Assembly: GCF_011397635.1 (NCBI RefSeq)
Contig: NC_064756.1
Span: 30,742,996 to 30,806,995, forward strand
Length of the DNA: 64,000 bases
Origin: Epinephelus fuscoguttatus
Lineage: Eukaryota; Chordata; Actinopteri; Perciformes; Serranidae
Direction of reading: 5' to 3'
Shown here piece by piece: positions 12,443 to 25,600 of the stretch. The notes under the pieces are model-generated. The model did not search any database. It was not told where the DNA came from and saw only the letters and a list, made by a program, of their open reading frames with translations. Both the position numbers and the translations under genes were made by a program. The first letter of the stretch is position 1. Each line of letters starts with the position of its first letter.

Positions 12443-12726
12443 TTTTCCTCTCTTCTCTGCATACACATGAACAGTTTTTCAACTTTTCAGCAGCCTTACT
12501 GAGAATCGGTTAACTCACCTGACTAGTGGTTCTTAATGTGGATATCACCATGTGAATTAATTAAGGTGTAATCATTAAACGTCATTAAACGCTTTCTAGT
12601 CAGCTCGAGGCTGTCATCGTCTGAAGCTCATATCACACCGGTAATGTGGTGTGTAGACACTGTTGGTAAATATGGTAAAACATGGGATAAATGCAACTGA
12701 GTGAAAAAAGCAATTTTTCAAAAATC

Positions 12727-12730
<4 letters not shown>

Positions 12731-12802
<72 letters not shown>
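12731..12802. repeat. compound microsatellite (CA)n(TA)n
   Basis: About 17 CA units are followed directly by about 19 TA units. A minus-strand ORF across it (tyrosine-isoleucine and cysteine-valine runs) is an artefact. Confidence 0.95.
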
Positions 12803-12807
<5 letters not shown>

Positions 12808-13013
12808 GTTCTTTGTTTTGGGTTCCGCTGGGCGCTCCCTCCCCCTTTCAGCACTGTTCAATAAAGGCGCACTGCGCTTTTACGCACGACTAGTGACACT
12901 GTGGAGGAGATCAAAGAGCCATAAATGCGGCCCGGTGCCTGGTGGAGGAAGGTAGGTTTACTTTTAATGGAGACCTGCGCATGAAACTCTGACCAGCTGC
13001 GTTGTGATGCAGG

Positions 13014-13145
13014 GTTTTTACATGTCCACTCAGGTAGACAGCATGTCTTAAAGTAAATTTCAACTGAAATATAAGCCAATGAAAAAAACAACGTATATAT
13101 ATTATGTGAAACTATAAGAAATATATATTTTTAAGGCTGCTGAAC
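13014..13145 (+). repeat. dispersed repeat, copy 2
   Basis: Close relative of 6,905-7,040. An end-like sequence in reverse orientation ('atgcttgagagggttga') near 13,643 may mark the far end of the element, making it about 630 bases. Confidence 0.5.
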
Positions 13146-15134
13146 TAGTGTGTTTGTATGTTTAAGTTAAACTGTAATAACATATATCAATAACCCCAAA
13201 AGTCACTGCAGATATTTTCATGAACAACTAAGTTGCAGCAGAATTAATTGGGTTTAGAATAAAACCAGCGATGCATGATGTCCAGTTTAGTGGACAGATG
13301 AATAATTGAAATTTACTTCCAACATAAAGTCAATATTTGGAAATTTAACAACAGTAATACTTCTTAGATGTTTCTTGATGTCAACAAATTTTATTTACCT
13401 GCAGGGGTCCCCTGTGTTATAGAAAGACTGGCGAGATATTCCTGGGCTGCACATTTGTTGCATTCCGTCAGCCATCTTGGTTTTAAGAGATCTGTGTTGC
13501 ACTTACAACACCTGGCCTGTGGGTGGCAGTGTATGGCATGACGCATTAGGGTCCACTAAAGAGACTTAAATGCATCTATAGTATCAAAACCAGTGCACGT
13601 ACAAGAAAATGGCTTTCAAATAGCTGTCCACTGTGTGACCACTATGCTTGAGAGGGTTGAAGTGACTTGTTCAATTACTCCTTTAGTAAATTTTTCCCAG
13701 CATAACAGTTTAAAAGGTCTTTCATACTGCCAACAAATAGTAGGGAAATACTAATCAGTTTTTATTCATTTATCTATATATTTTTAGGACATCTGGTAAG
13801 TTTTAAGTGTTTGTGGAGATAGCAGGCTCACAATGTGCACCCATCTGCCATGTGCATTTTTTAAATTAAGATCATTTGAACTTCCTAAATATTTATCTAT
13901 CTAATATATTGAATATATCAGACTCTACATTCAGTTCAGTGGCACTGATATCACATCTATTTTTCTTAAAGCTGATTAAAAGTACAATTTTCTATTTTTA
14001 TGTCACCCTAAGCATCATTAGACCCGACAGATTCTGAATCATTGCTACAAACAGAAGCGCAACAATTAAACTTGTCTGCCTGTGTTAATGAGATGTGAAG
14101 TGTCAAATGGATTTGGTCTCATCAGAAGTGTTTGTAATTGTGTGCTTGATTTCGGTTAGGGGATTTTTAGTTTTTAGAAATCCTCTGGCATACTTGTTTT
14201 CCATATTTGATAGGCAGCAGTGTGTTATGTGCAAATAATACATAACAAGAGGCTGATATTGTTTTGTTGTCTTTGGGACAATATTTTTAACATGCTTTTC
14301 AACACAAGAGCACTTAACACAGACAGCTCCAACAATACACAATGGACACGAGAACAAAACATCTGACTTCCAGATATATTCATGCTCAGATACACATATC
14401 TGTATATGGTGCACATACGGTATATGTACATCATATCTGTCTGATCTGCCTGTAACCTCCCACTTACACTTTACACATGGAGCACATTTCTGTCATACCT
14501 GGCTACATCCCGTGTCTAAATTGATTGTATCTTGTTCTTTTCTGAATTTATGTAACCAGTAATGTTGAGTTCAGCATACTCCTGCTCGAAAACAGATTTC
14601 CTGCCTCTACCAAGAAGTAAACGCTCAATATGTGAAGTCTGACAGTCAAAGGCGAGACCGCCTGCTTTGATTCTGAATAAATAAAGCTACAGATTTGTCA
14701 ATATCTGAAGAAGTAGTTTCTAGGGAGAAACCATATTCCTGTTGAATTTGTTCAAATGTAGTCATCACGTATTTATCAAATAAAAGCCCCAGGGTTAAAA
14801 TCTCCTCATCTTCCCATAGCTTAAATCCTCTATCTGAGCAGGCCAGAGCAGAATCGATGTTGCAGTGTATTGGAATCAGGGAAGACTTGTTCAGATTATG
14901 ATTTTATAATCTATATTTTCCTATCAGATTGGATTATGACCTTTTAAACTGTAGGAGATCTGTTGACACAAAGTGATTAAAAAGAGCAAGTCTGCAAGTC
15001 ATCCATGCACAGAACGCCACAGGGTGAAGGAGTCATTACACTGGGAGACAATAGAACATCTAAGAATAACATCTTTGACTTACCAGAAGCACCTTTAAAA
15101 CTGATGGCATGTCCAGTGGCACTTAAACAGACTC

Positions 15135-15140
15135 TTTATT
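15135..15140 (-). terminator. poly(A) signal of the sel1l3-like gene
   Basis: AATAAA on the minus strand, about 240 bases after the stop codon at 15,380-15,382. It is a good candidate for the main polyadenylation signal, giving a short 3' UTR. Confidence 0.5.
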
Positions 15141-15379
15141 GTTCGATCATCTTATTCTTTTCGCTAAAAGTCAATGCAAACGTACAAACCCAAAACATTC
15201 CAACATGTACTAAAAGACAATGTTCATATTTCTAACACTCACATGTTTTCTTTACAGTGATTCCATGGTAAACTTATGTAAACTAACACAAAATGTGTCA
15301 ACGCTGTTGCCAGGGTGGTCAACTTTGCATATTAGTCCCTGAGTTTGTTCCACTTACAGTCCTGATAAGAGTCTTGGCT

Positions 15380-16631
15380 CTAGTTGGGAGACAGGACAGG
15401 TCTCCTGAGCACACCGAAGATGATGATGAGTATTGTTGGAGCTGCAACCACAGCAACAGTAGTGGATATCTGTGGGAAATAACACAACCAACGTGTCATC
15501 AAAATGTTACATCATGATAATGCTGCTGTACTTTGGCCAGTTGTCAAAAGTAACTATATATATTTTACTAAAAAACTGTACTTAAAGGCTCTCTAAGTCT
15601 CCCTAAGCTTGAAAAGTTTTTGTCACATACAGGAAACATCTTCTCACGATCTGCTAGCTACATGTCCTCTGAATATGCTGTGAAAAAGTTCGGTCTCTGT
15701 AGGCAGCCCAGGCTCTGCAAATGGCAACAAAAACATTTTGGTCCAGGCTGCACCAACCAGCCAGTGCGAGACCAGCGAAAGCAAGCACACACACATGAAT
15801 GTGGTGCCCATGTCTCACGGTCAGTGCGCACACGTGAACATGGTGCACAGAGGGGCAGTTAGAGCTACAGGCTACAATGAGGCAAAAAGACGAGCTAGCT
15901 CTGTTGCGTTTGATAACATTGTTGAACATAAACAGAGGGGAAGTGTTTTTGATGTGTGTGTTTTGTGTTACAAAAATGTAATGTGTTGTGTGTCACTTGA
16001 GTTTTTCTATTTGATGCTATTTTATATTTCTATTATTCCACATTTTGTAAATATTGTCCGACATTATCTGACAGCCATAGTGACAAGTTTCTTTAAAAAA
16101 AACTAAACTAAGTAACTAAACAATACATTATATTAAAAAGATAAGTACTAGAGTAAGTTACAGGCAACAAAATAAACTGATGCATTAAATATTACACAGT
16201 GCATTTGTTTGTACCAAATGTTGAGCAGGTAAATATTACATATGACTTAAATAATATGTGGAAGTTTGCACAAGATGAAAATAATTATCGTAATGGCAGT
16301 GCACTTTTATTTATTTATATAGAACATTTTATTACAAATTAACTTTATGCTCTAATGCATGTGTAAACTCCCATTCAGCCAAAGCCCAACACTAAAATGT
16401 AACTACATATTAATCCACCAATAATGATAATACAATAATATAACTGAAATTATAAAATACACTTTGACAGACTCATTTAGCATAATTAGTACTTTAACTT
16501 TATGTATTGCTGATAATACTAATATCACACTGACCTTAATAGCAGCACTATAGTCCTTTTGGAACGACTGAAGATACACATTGAAGAGGGCGAGGCTGCA
16601 GGGCAAGTATGAATCTGTATCTTCTGAGTCT
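15380..16631 (-). CDS. sel1l3: sel1l3-like exons 22-23: C-terminus with membrane anchor
   Basis: Exon 22 (16535-16631) carries 'LPCSLALFNVYLQSF', matching the human 'SPCSLAWLYLHLRL'. Exon 23 (15380-15469) encodes about 20 hydrophobic residues (VAVVAAPTILIIIFGVL), then 'RRPVLSPN' and stop. The basic residues after the membrane segment suggest a very short cytosolic tail. The human protein continues for several tens of residues of Pro/Ser/Thr-rich tail, which is absent here. Confidence 0.85.
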
Positions 16632-19600
16632 CTGCATCTTTTGGTAGAAAATACATGGAATTATTTTTCTCACAGATTTACACTAAAACCAGTATAATGC
16701 ACTGCACTTACACGACTGTTGTACATACACATACAGTTCAAACACACCTTTTGTACAAAGTGCTTAGCAGCAAACTGTTGTCTGCCAGATACAGCTCTGA
16801 AAGGCCAAGGTCAATCAATACTGACAGCGGCAGCCTGTAACCCTCCTCGGCAAGGAGGCCAAGGTTGTACCATCCCTGTGGAAGAACACTATGGCTTACA
16901 CATACATGTACGCTCACGCTTGAGTATGAATAAAAACAAACAAAGATATATATACACACAACATTGAGAAAATCAGTTTAGCAGACCTGTGGCTCATTCC
17001 TTAGTGCTGCCAGTGTGTACATCCTTGCTGCAGTAAACAAGTCTTTCTGCCTGTCACCTTGCCCCTCATAGTACAGGTCACCCATCCTGTTCAAGGCTGA
17101 GAGAGGCAGAAGAATTAGAGATTGAAAAAAGATATAAACTATGTATGTTGCTACACAGGTTTCAAAATACTTAAGTCCCAAAGGATAGTCATTTACCATA
17201 AGTGTCAGGATTTTGACTTTGGATTGTCCGGTTGTAATATCGCCACATGCAATTTGATGCATAAGCAGGATCCAGAAAACCTAACTATGCACATACAGAG
17301 GGAAAAAAAGTAGATTTTTAAAAATGACAAGACCTAAAATCATGATAGTACAGCTAATTCATGGATAACTCACCGTATTTTGTTCACACAGATATGCCAC
17401 GTTGAACTGAGCAGGTGAGTACCCGCACTCAGCAGCCATCAGGTAATATAACAGCGAGTTGAACCTGTTGAAAAGCGAGAGTGTCAGTCTGCTGCAGCTG
17501 TAATCAAGCGGCCTGATTAGGATCACGGCGAGTGTGAATAGAGAAGAAGATTACATGTCACTCTTGAGATACGAATCCAAAGCCTTCCGCAAGACGCTGC
17601 CCAGGTATCCGTTGTGCTCTGCCGCCCACTTTACCCACCTGCATCAGTTCAAAAGACACTTCAGTCATTACATAAGGACCAATCATGGTAACACTTTACA
17701 GTAAGGTTCACATATTCACCATCAACTAGTTACTTAATAGCAGCACAATAACAGCGCTTATCAATGCCTTATTCTGCATGACCATGTTCTTACAACTACT
17801 GAAAAAAACTGATAGTATAGTCGTAAATATGGTCTATTCTGAAAAAAAAAAAAGTGTTAATGTTTCAAAATAACTCTAAATGAAGTCTCTAAGTCAGAAA
17901 ATGTTCCCCATTCTACGGTGAGGTCTTGCTCATAACTAATGCACTGGTAGTTTGACACTTATTAACCCACACAGGTTCCCTGTTCTAAAGTCACCTCCTC
18001 ATCTCACTTAGTAAATCCATTACAGCACACACCTACTGCAATTAACAGACCCTTGAGTGATGGGTTACACCTTGAAAAAAATGGAGGTCTACTGAGATGC
18101 ACAGGGTGTATTCCCATTCAGTGGTAAAAGAACAAATTTGACAGCGTAGAAATATTCCCTTTATTAATGGACTACGTCAGTGATTTTCAAATATATCTAT
18201 TAAAAGTGTGCTGCCTTATCACTTAAGAATAGGGTCTGATAATTGCAGTAGCTGTGTACTACAATGGATTTACTAAGTGTGAAGAGGAGGCATCTGAGGA
18301 ATGAGGAATATGTGTGGGTCCTTAAGTGTCAAACCACGAGTGAACTATGAGCAAGACGACATTTTAGAATGGGAAACATTCTGAGTTACAAAGACTTAAT
18401 TTAGAGTTATTTGGACACTGCTAACAAATTCTCACATAAGAATAGAGCATATTTAAGTGTTATTATCTGTTTAATGTCCTGCTCAAACATTTGGCAGAGC
18501 ACATTTTGAGTCACTGTCTTAATGAGAAATGTGTTGAATTTATCCCAACCTGACTGAGCCATCTCTACCATGTGGTTTACGCATGTTATGCTAACAATAT
18601 CCACTAGATGTCGCTGTGTCTTTAAATAGTATGACTTTTCAGTTTGCTTCCTACAGGAAGTTGGTAATAAAACATGTCACTCCAGACATGTGGGCCCTGT
18701 GTGGAGGGATTCTCAAAGGTAGGTGTGTTTATTTGACATGTTATAGTTTCAGAGATTTTACTGAACTGATTTTTGTAACTTTATACAAAAAATAAAAGTC
18801 TAACTAGGGTCAAATAATTTTTTTTTAAAAATGCCCTACCAAATGATTGATTGGGCCTTTTCTGGTAAAAGTAGTGAAGCTAAGCTAATGTAACTAAAAT
18901 TGACCTTTTGCTAAGAAATAATAAAAAATATTATTCTTAAACGATACATTTGATGTTATCCATTATATGATGAAATAACTTTTAAGTATTTTTTTTTTTT
19001 ACTTTTTTTTTTAATTTTTTTTTTTTACCACACTCAACCAAATGGTTATTCAATTATATATTTGATGAATAAAAAATATATCAGTATTATTTTGTCACAA
19101 TTTTTTAGATGTTTTCAAAGTACTGTAATAGTAAATAACAGTAAATACAACCTGCTTATTTATAAGCTTCCTTACCACTAAGCAAGTTGTTGAGGTAAAG
19201 CTTAGTTAGTGGCCTAGCAGTTGTAAAATATGGTCATGCAGAATAAGGCATTAACAAGTGCCTTATGATGACTACTAAAGAGCCAATGTGCTACTAATAT
19301 GCATGCTAATACGCAACCAATTAACGGTAAATATGTGTACCCTAAAGTGCTACCCAAATCATATATGTGTAGTGAAATAAATCAAAGGATAAATAGCTAA
19401 CAAAACAGCATCTGATGGTTGTCTGTTGACACTGCCAGGTATCCCAGTGGTCCAGATGTTAGCGAGGAGAAGTGCTCCCCTGATGTGCCCTCTCTCTGCA
19501 GATTTCAGATAGTACTGATAGGCCATAAACTGTCGGAAAGACAAATGATTTACCTCTTGATCTCAGCATTCTAGTTTGTACGCGTGCTAAAAGATGATCA

Positions 19601-22600
19601 CAGGAGGCTTTTATACTTGAGCTCACCTGGTCAGCAGGTTTTCCTGGATACAGACCCTGTGAGTACATCACGCCGAGATTCAAAGCAGCGTCTGGACACT
19701 CGAGGAGATCAGCCTGTTCCCACAGCTGCACTGCCTGCGCGTAGTCCTTCTCAAAGTGCTCATAGTACCAGGCTATGGCATTGATTGCAGGAACAAAATC
19801 CTGCGGGACAGAATAATGAAGAGGCAGTATAAGAAGTACACTTTGACTGGGTCTTTGCAACAGAAAACAGACTCCTAGTGTCACATTAAAGATGACAGAG
19901 GAGCTATAAAGAAGTAATTAACATTTAATCGTACAAAACCTGGTCCATTGCTTTCTTCAGGAAAGTGAGAGCCTTTGGGATGTCCTGTTCAACCCCATGC
20001 CCCTACAAAGAAACAAATTCATCAGCTAATATAATACATCCAAAGGAAGGAGTACTCTCTCAGTAGATTAAGATATAAACTGTTTCTCATGGTATATCAG
20101 GTGTAGTTCTTACCTGCAGTAGAACTATGCCATAGTCATACATAGACACAGGGTCCTCCCACTGAATGGCTCCTCTTTCGTAGTGTTTCACAGCCTTCTG
20201 GATGTCTGGAGACACTCCCTGCTGACCCCAGAACAGCATGCGGGCAACCGTTTGCTGCAAAACAGCTGCTAAATTAATAATAAAAATGACATGATAAAAC
20301 AAAACATCTTCACCTTGTTCGAGTGTCTGTGGCCATTGTCTTTTAGCCTGAAATGTGCACTTTGAGACAAAATCCTAAAACTTGAGACCTATTTTCTTGA
20401 AATCTGTGACACTTTAGTTTTTATTTGTTTGTGAAACATTCTGCGCTTGAAAAATACAACCAACGTAATGGAGCAGTGCACTGCACCAAAGACTACATTA
20501 TTATTATATTCCAGTATACTCCCATAAATACTACACACTGGACCTTTAAAAGCAGGGATGACAGAACAAGGTACCTCTGCTTCAGCTGCTCCCCTGCGTG
20601 CTTGCAGTTTCAGCCACTGGAAGATATGATGGTCTTCATTGGTCTGGAGATCCAACTCCTCATCATTGTTTAAGTAAACAGCCTCAACAAATGTCTAAAA
20701 AAAAAAAAAGAAAAAGAATAATGAAAGAGAGGAGACACAAGTAAAATCTATGGATTTTGTTGCAAATAGTCCAAAAATGCAGCTTTTTGCTTTGAATAAA
20801 ACATGAGCCACACTCGAGCACTGTAATATTACCAAATGTATTAACTGTTATCTGTCTTGGTATGGAAAGCAGTGACAAAATAAACTTACTGATGATGGAA
20901 ATCTGAAAACTATAGCCACAGTAAGGGGAGCAGATAATGTATTTCCATATCACATATCAGCTGATATGTTGTAATAAGCCCACAGCTGCATGTGCCCTCC
21001 CAGCCTCTGCATTTCAATTACTGTATGTGTGACACTGCTAGTTATGATGGAATATATTGCACACATACACTGACATTTTGTGTTAGATTTTTCACTGTTT
21101 ATAATACGGTAAATCATGCCATTAATTCCAATGTATATTAGGTAAGAAAAAGTTTAAATTCAGTTACATAAAGATGGATAAAAATTCTAAGCTTTTTTAA
21201 TACAGTGGAATTGTATTACGTTTGGATTAAACAAAACAAACAAGTTACAAACATGTATATTACCTGCTGTGGTGTGGGATTGTGACGGTCAAAAGTTGTC
21301 TGTTTAGCAATGTTTGCATAATATGCATAAGCCAGGTCTGGGTCTGGGGGCAGGCCATGGAGACCCTGATGGTGCAGGTGCCCAAGATGCAGAAGTGCTA
21401 ATCGATCATCCTTCTGGGCAGCCAGCAGGGCCAGGAGCCAAGCCTGTGCCAAACAGAAGGGCATGAGATAACATTTAAAAAATGTCCAGTACAGGCAGAG
21501 TTTCACTGTAGCTGCAACAGCACACACACCTTATTGGGCTGTTCCTTGACTCCCAGGCCAGCGCTGTAGAGCGCCGACGACATGTGCAGAGCTCGGTTAT
21601 CAGCTAAGCAGCCAGCTTGGAGCAGCAGCGGTAATATTCTGCTGACCACCTCAGTGCTGCTCGCTCTGCTCAGCTTTTGAAGTGATAAGGCGTACAGTGC
21701 TCTGCCCACAGCTGGCAGGCTAACTCGACTTTCTCCTGCAAGTCAGGAAATGAACTGACATCAGTGTTTTATGTGAAATAACACATGGATATCATCAGTG
21801 AGTAATAATTAGAATAAGTATTCAAATTGTTTTAATCAGTCCGAAAGACCAAGATGCCAAAGTGAATTTGGGGAGATATGTATAGAATGGTGCACAACAG
21901 AAATGCACCACACCTTAACATTCTTCTCAGGTCCAAACACATTTATTGTTATTTCCCACCTCTGGATATTTTATACCACTGCAAGGCAAATTCATTGTAT
22001 GCAGTTTATCTCTTACCATGTTTGAAAGCCAAAAACTTGGCCAGTTTTGCAGCTTGTCTCTTATGAGGGACAGTCGCCTCCCACAGCTCACACTGCGACT
22101 CTGATGGTCGTCTGCCCTCTTCTATCCACTCATGAAAAGCATCAGAACAGGTCTCTTAAAACAAAACAAAACAAATGAAACCATCATCAACAGTTTCTTT
22201 GCACCTTCAGTAGCTCCACAGAAACCATGAGAATATTTCATATAGAGTAACTTTAGCACCATCTAGTGGACATATAAGCCTACTACCAGAGTTCCTTCTG
22301 TGTTCAGCCATGAGAGAATAGCCACTGATTTTCACATTCATCTCAAAACGAAATTGCTGACAGGTCTGCAGCCATCCGGTCAGGTTGACGGTCCTGATGA
22401 CATCTGGAATAACAACTTCAGACTGGAGAAGAGGAAATGATCAAATGTAGCAAATAGCTGACATAGTAGACAATAAGTGTGGGCAGGTGCGGCACATTAC
22501 CATGCTGTAAGGTGGTATTCGGTTGCGGTAGTAAACCAATGGCCCAAAATAACCTTCTACTCCTTTTACGTATTTCCCTCCACCAATCACAAAATATCCG

Positions 22601-25600
22601 TCTGTGTCATCCAGCTCGACAATATGCCCAAATCTGTAAGACACAATGCGGACGTGGCAACATATGCAGAGGACATAAAGTGTTCTTGATGGTAATGTAG
22701 TTAAATCACTTTGTCATGCCAGAGGTAGACTTACGTGTGTTCAACTGAATGAAAAGTTTTCTGCTCCTCATCAATGCACACCATGGAGATGGTCACCTGA
22801 GTTGCAGTGACAATTCATTTTTTTAATTATCACCATTATTTACATACTGTAACGATTTCCCCTGTCAATACTAGGCTACTCACCATTCTACCTTGCAACA
22901 TCAAGCTGATTTGGCACCATTTCTTTAAAGGCACCTTGAATGAAGAGCTAAATGCAGAGGATTTCACAGAGTCCTCACTCATCTGGATGTGTAGCCGGCC
23001 TGCACATGTGAAGCAAAAACTAACATAAGTCCAGATAATTGCACTGTGTAGTTACATAATGAGAGTATCTGAGAGGTGGGAGAAAAATCTACCTGAGGCT
23101 TTGAGAAACAGTGTTAGTGAGGCATAGTTATTACGGGAGTCTATATGGTGAAGCACACCACATATGTTTTCTTGGCAGTATCTGGTCACAAATATCCAGA
23201 TGGATAACATACACCTGACAAAAATACAAAGCACACTTGGTTAACTATCTCTAAATAATACCTGCATTACCAGAACAGAAAGCTAGGCTATATGTGGTGG
23301 TGTGACTTCTGTCGTCTTACCATGGAAAGTAGATGGCGTTCACACGTAAATACTCCAGAATCTCACTGCTGTAAGGGCCCAGTGTCTTTGTGATCCCAAA
23401 GTTTTCCCCAGTTGAAGCGTATATTGAAGACAGCAAATGCACCGTTTCTGAATGACATAGATTTTGGTTTAGATATTGAAGACTTCAAAAATTTTATCAC
23501 ATACTTATCTTAAAATACCATCATCCTTTCCAGAACAATACGGTGTGACACTGACATTTTTGACACACAGTGGTGCCCCCAAAGAGGGCCAGGGGGACTT
23601 CGGCCAACCTGATAAAATTGCTTGTCCCCCCCATGGCCCCTCTGGCAAAAACAATTGTAGGCCAACATTACTGCATTCAAGAGGCTTCAGCATATTCATC
23701 TTTTAAGCTAGTGCAAACATAGTAGTATCTTATTAAAGTAGACAACCCAAGGCATCCACTGGTACCAACCATATTGGCATAACATGTCAGAAAGAGGGAA
23801 AATAACCCTCCAGATTTAGGCGAAATTTTGGCAAGGGAACAACTGCCAAAAGGGTCCCTTGAACTCTCACCTCAAAATATCTGAAAGAAAATGGGTAAAC
23901 ACAAGTCTCCGTTAAAATTCAAATGGTTTGTTCCAAATAAATGTTTTGCTCAATAACAGACGATGTACTCCTTAAAATAAAAGCTGCGTATTTGTGTTTT
24001 TAAGGAGAAGGACAACTAGCCCATTTTGAAGAGCAATGAATTGCCTGTAAATTGGTAAAACTTTAAAACAGTATTGTTGTGGAACTCCAAGTGTTGACTG
24101 TTACCGTTTTACACTATGCACATCAAGTGCTATATTCGCAAAGCTCCCTAGTGCAAATTGTTGTTCCTAGTGAGAAAATTCTAAAAAAAAAAAACCCACA
24201 AAGCATCTTAGCACTTAAGAGAGAGCCTAAGGTAAAAAAAAAAAAAACTGTTAGGAGTAGGGAGGACTAAAGAGGCTTAAGAGTTTCTTAAGCAGAGGAG
24301 TAAATGGCAAAAAGACGAAGGAGACATATTCTCCAAACGCTGGGTGACATTGAGTTAATTTAATGCTACAGATTAGATGGTGCAGGGATAATGTTTGATC
24401 TTATTAGAGTAAAGTAGAATAAAGTGATCACAACACTGAGATATTTGGGACTGGAAAAATGCAACAGTTTTGAAGTGATGACCTTAAATCAGCAGAGTGA
24501 CCACACTAATAATGACAGCACCTTTACAGTTTAATATTGCGATGCAATTCATTTCATTTTCACTGGCTGTCCACACCTTGCAGGCTCACAACGGACAACA
24601 ACCAGTCACATCTGTGTTTGAATGAATGTGTCAGAATATGTTAAACCTAGCAACAGGGTCAACCATATTCTCACTAAGGTAAAAGTTTCTGTGCTTTTCT
24701 TGCTCTGAGCTGCTTTGGGGAATTTTCCTACGCTAGGACACCTTGTTAGAATTTTTTGAGCTCTGAGAGTATCCTCAGAATGTTTGTGAATACGACCCCA
24801 GTTAATTATTAAGATTACCCGTAAAATAAGAAACCAAAGTATTTTAGTATGCAGTTCTTTAACTTTCATACTGACATGGCTTTCAACTAGTCTATATCTT
24901 GAACAGCATAGTACAGTTCCTGAGATTCATTTATGGCTTTTGCTTGTGGTGTACCATCGCAAGATTATCAGTTTGCTGATTGACACATCCTAAACCATTC
25001 ATCTGAGGATGGTGTTCTTAATTCTTGCATTTTGACAGAAGAAATTAAGGATGTTTCAAAGCCATACTTAAAATATTTTGCATTTTAGGTGCCTTTGTCC
25101 ACATGTGCAGTTAGTTGCAGTTTTAAAGGAATGCTTCACCCACAAACGTTGGCTCCAAATGATGTCACCAACCAAAGATGGCAGTGGCTGTGTATTTTGG
25201 CTTCATTTTTGTACAGTTGGAGGAAATGGAGCCGTGCTATTCATCTTCATATACAGTCACTGGTCACATGAGTTGAGTTCAAACGCATGTGCTTGTCTAT
25301 GCTTGTTACACATATTTGGAAGTGTTTTAAATAGTAAACTTTGAGCAAAAATGCATGTGTTTGGGAAGTACTGAACATATGACTGGATAAATAAGACTTG
25401 GACTAAACTGAATGAGTTGTTCGAGAGTTTGTAAGCAGATGTTTTGATGTAATTTTACTGTTGTCAGAAGTTTCTTCAATTCATCATGACTTTTCTTTTT
25501 AATTGATAGACAAATGATCATTTTGTAGGTGAAGTTTTTCTTTAAGCTCACTTCTCTACACTTACCTTGCTCCAAAGGGCATTGTTTCTTTGAAAATCGT

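Larger units (their letters stand above)
11346..15120. other. gene-poor intergenic DNA downstream of the sel1l3-like gene
   Basis: Apart from the microsatellites near 12.4 and 12.75 kb and the dispersed repeat at 13.0 kb I see only short ORFs without family resemblance. No exon with convincing splice sites stands out. Confidence 0.4.

Noticed and set aside
12633..12854. ORF with Tyr-Ile and Cys-Val runs
   Set aside because: Translation of the (CA)n(TA)n microsatellite.
15620..15929. Overlapping ORFs on both strands in the last intron region of the sel1l3-like gene
   Set aside because: No family resemblance and no matching splice sites; the known last exons lie on either side.
17281..17284. 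Acceptor AG at 17,281-17,282 for sel1l3-like exon 19
   Set aside because: It would shift the frame away from the conserved 'NCMWRYYN' sequence; the AG four bases further upstream keeps it.
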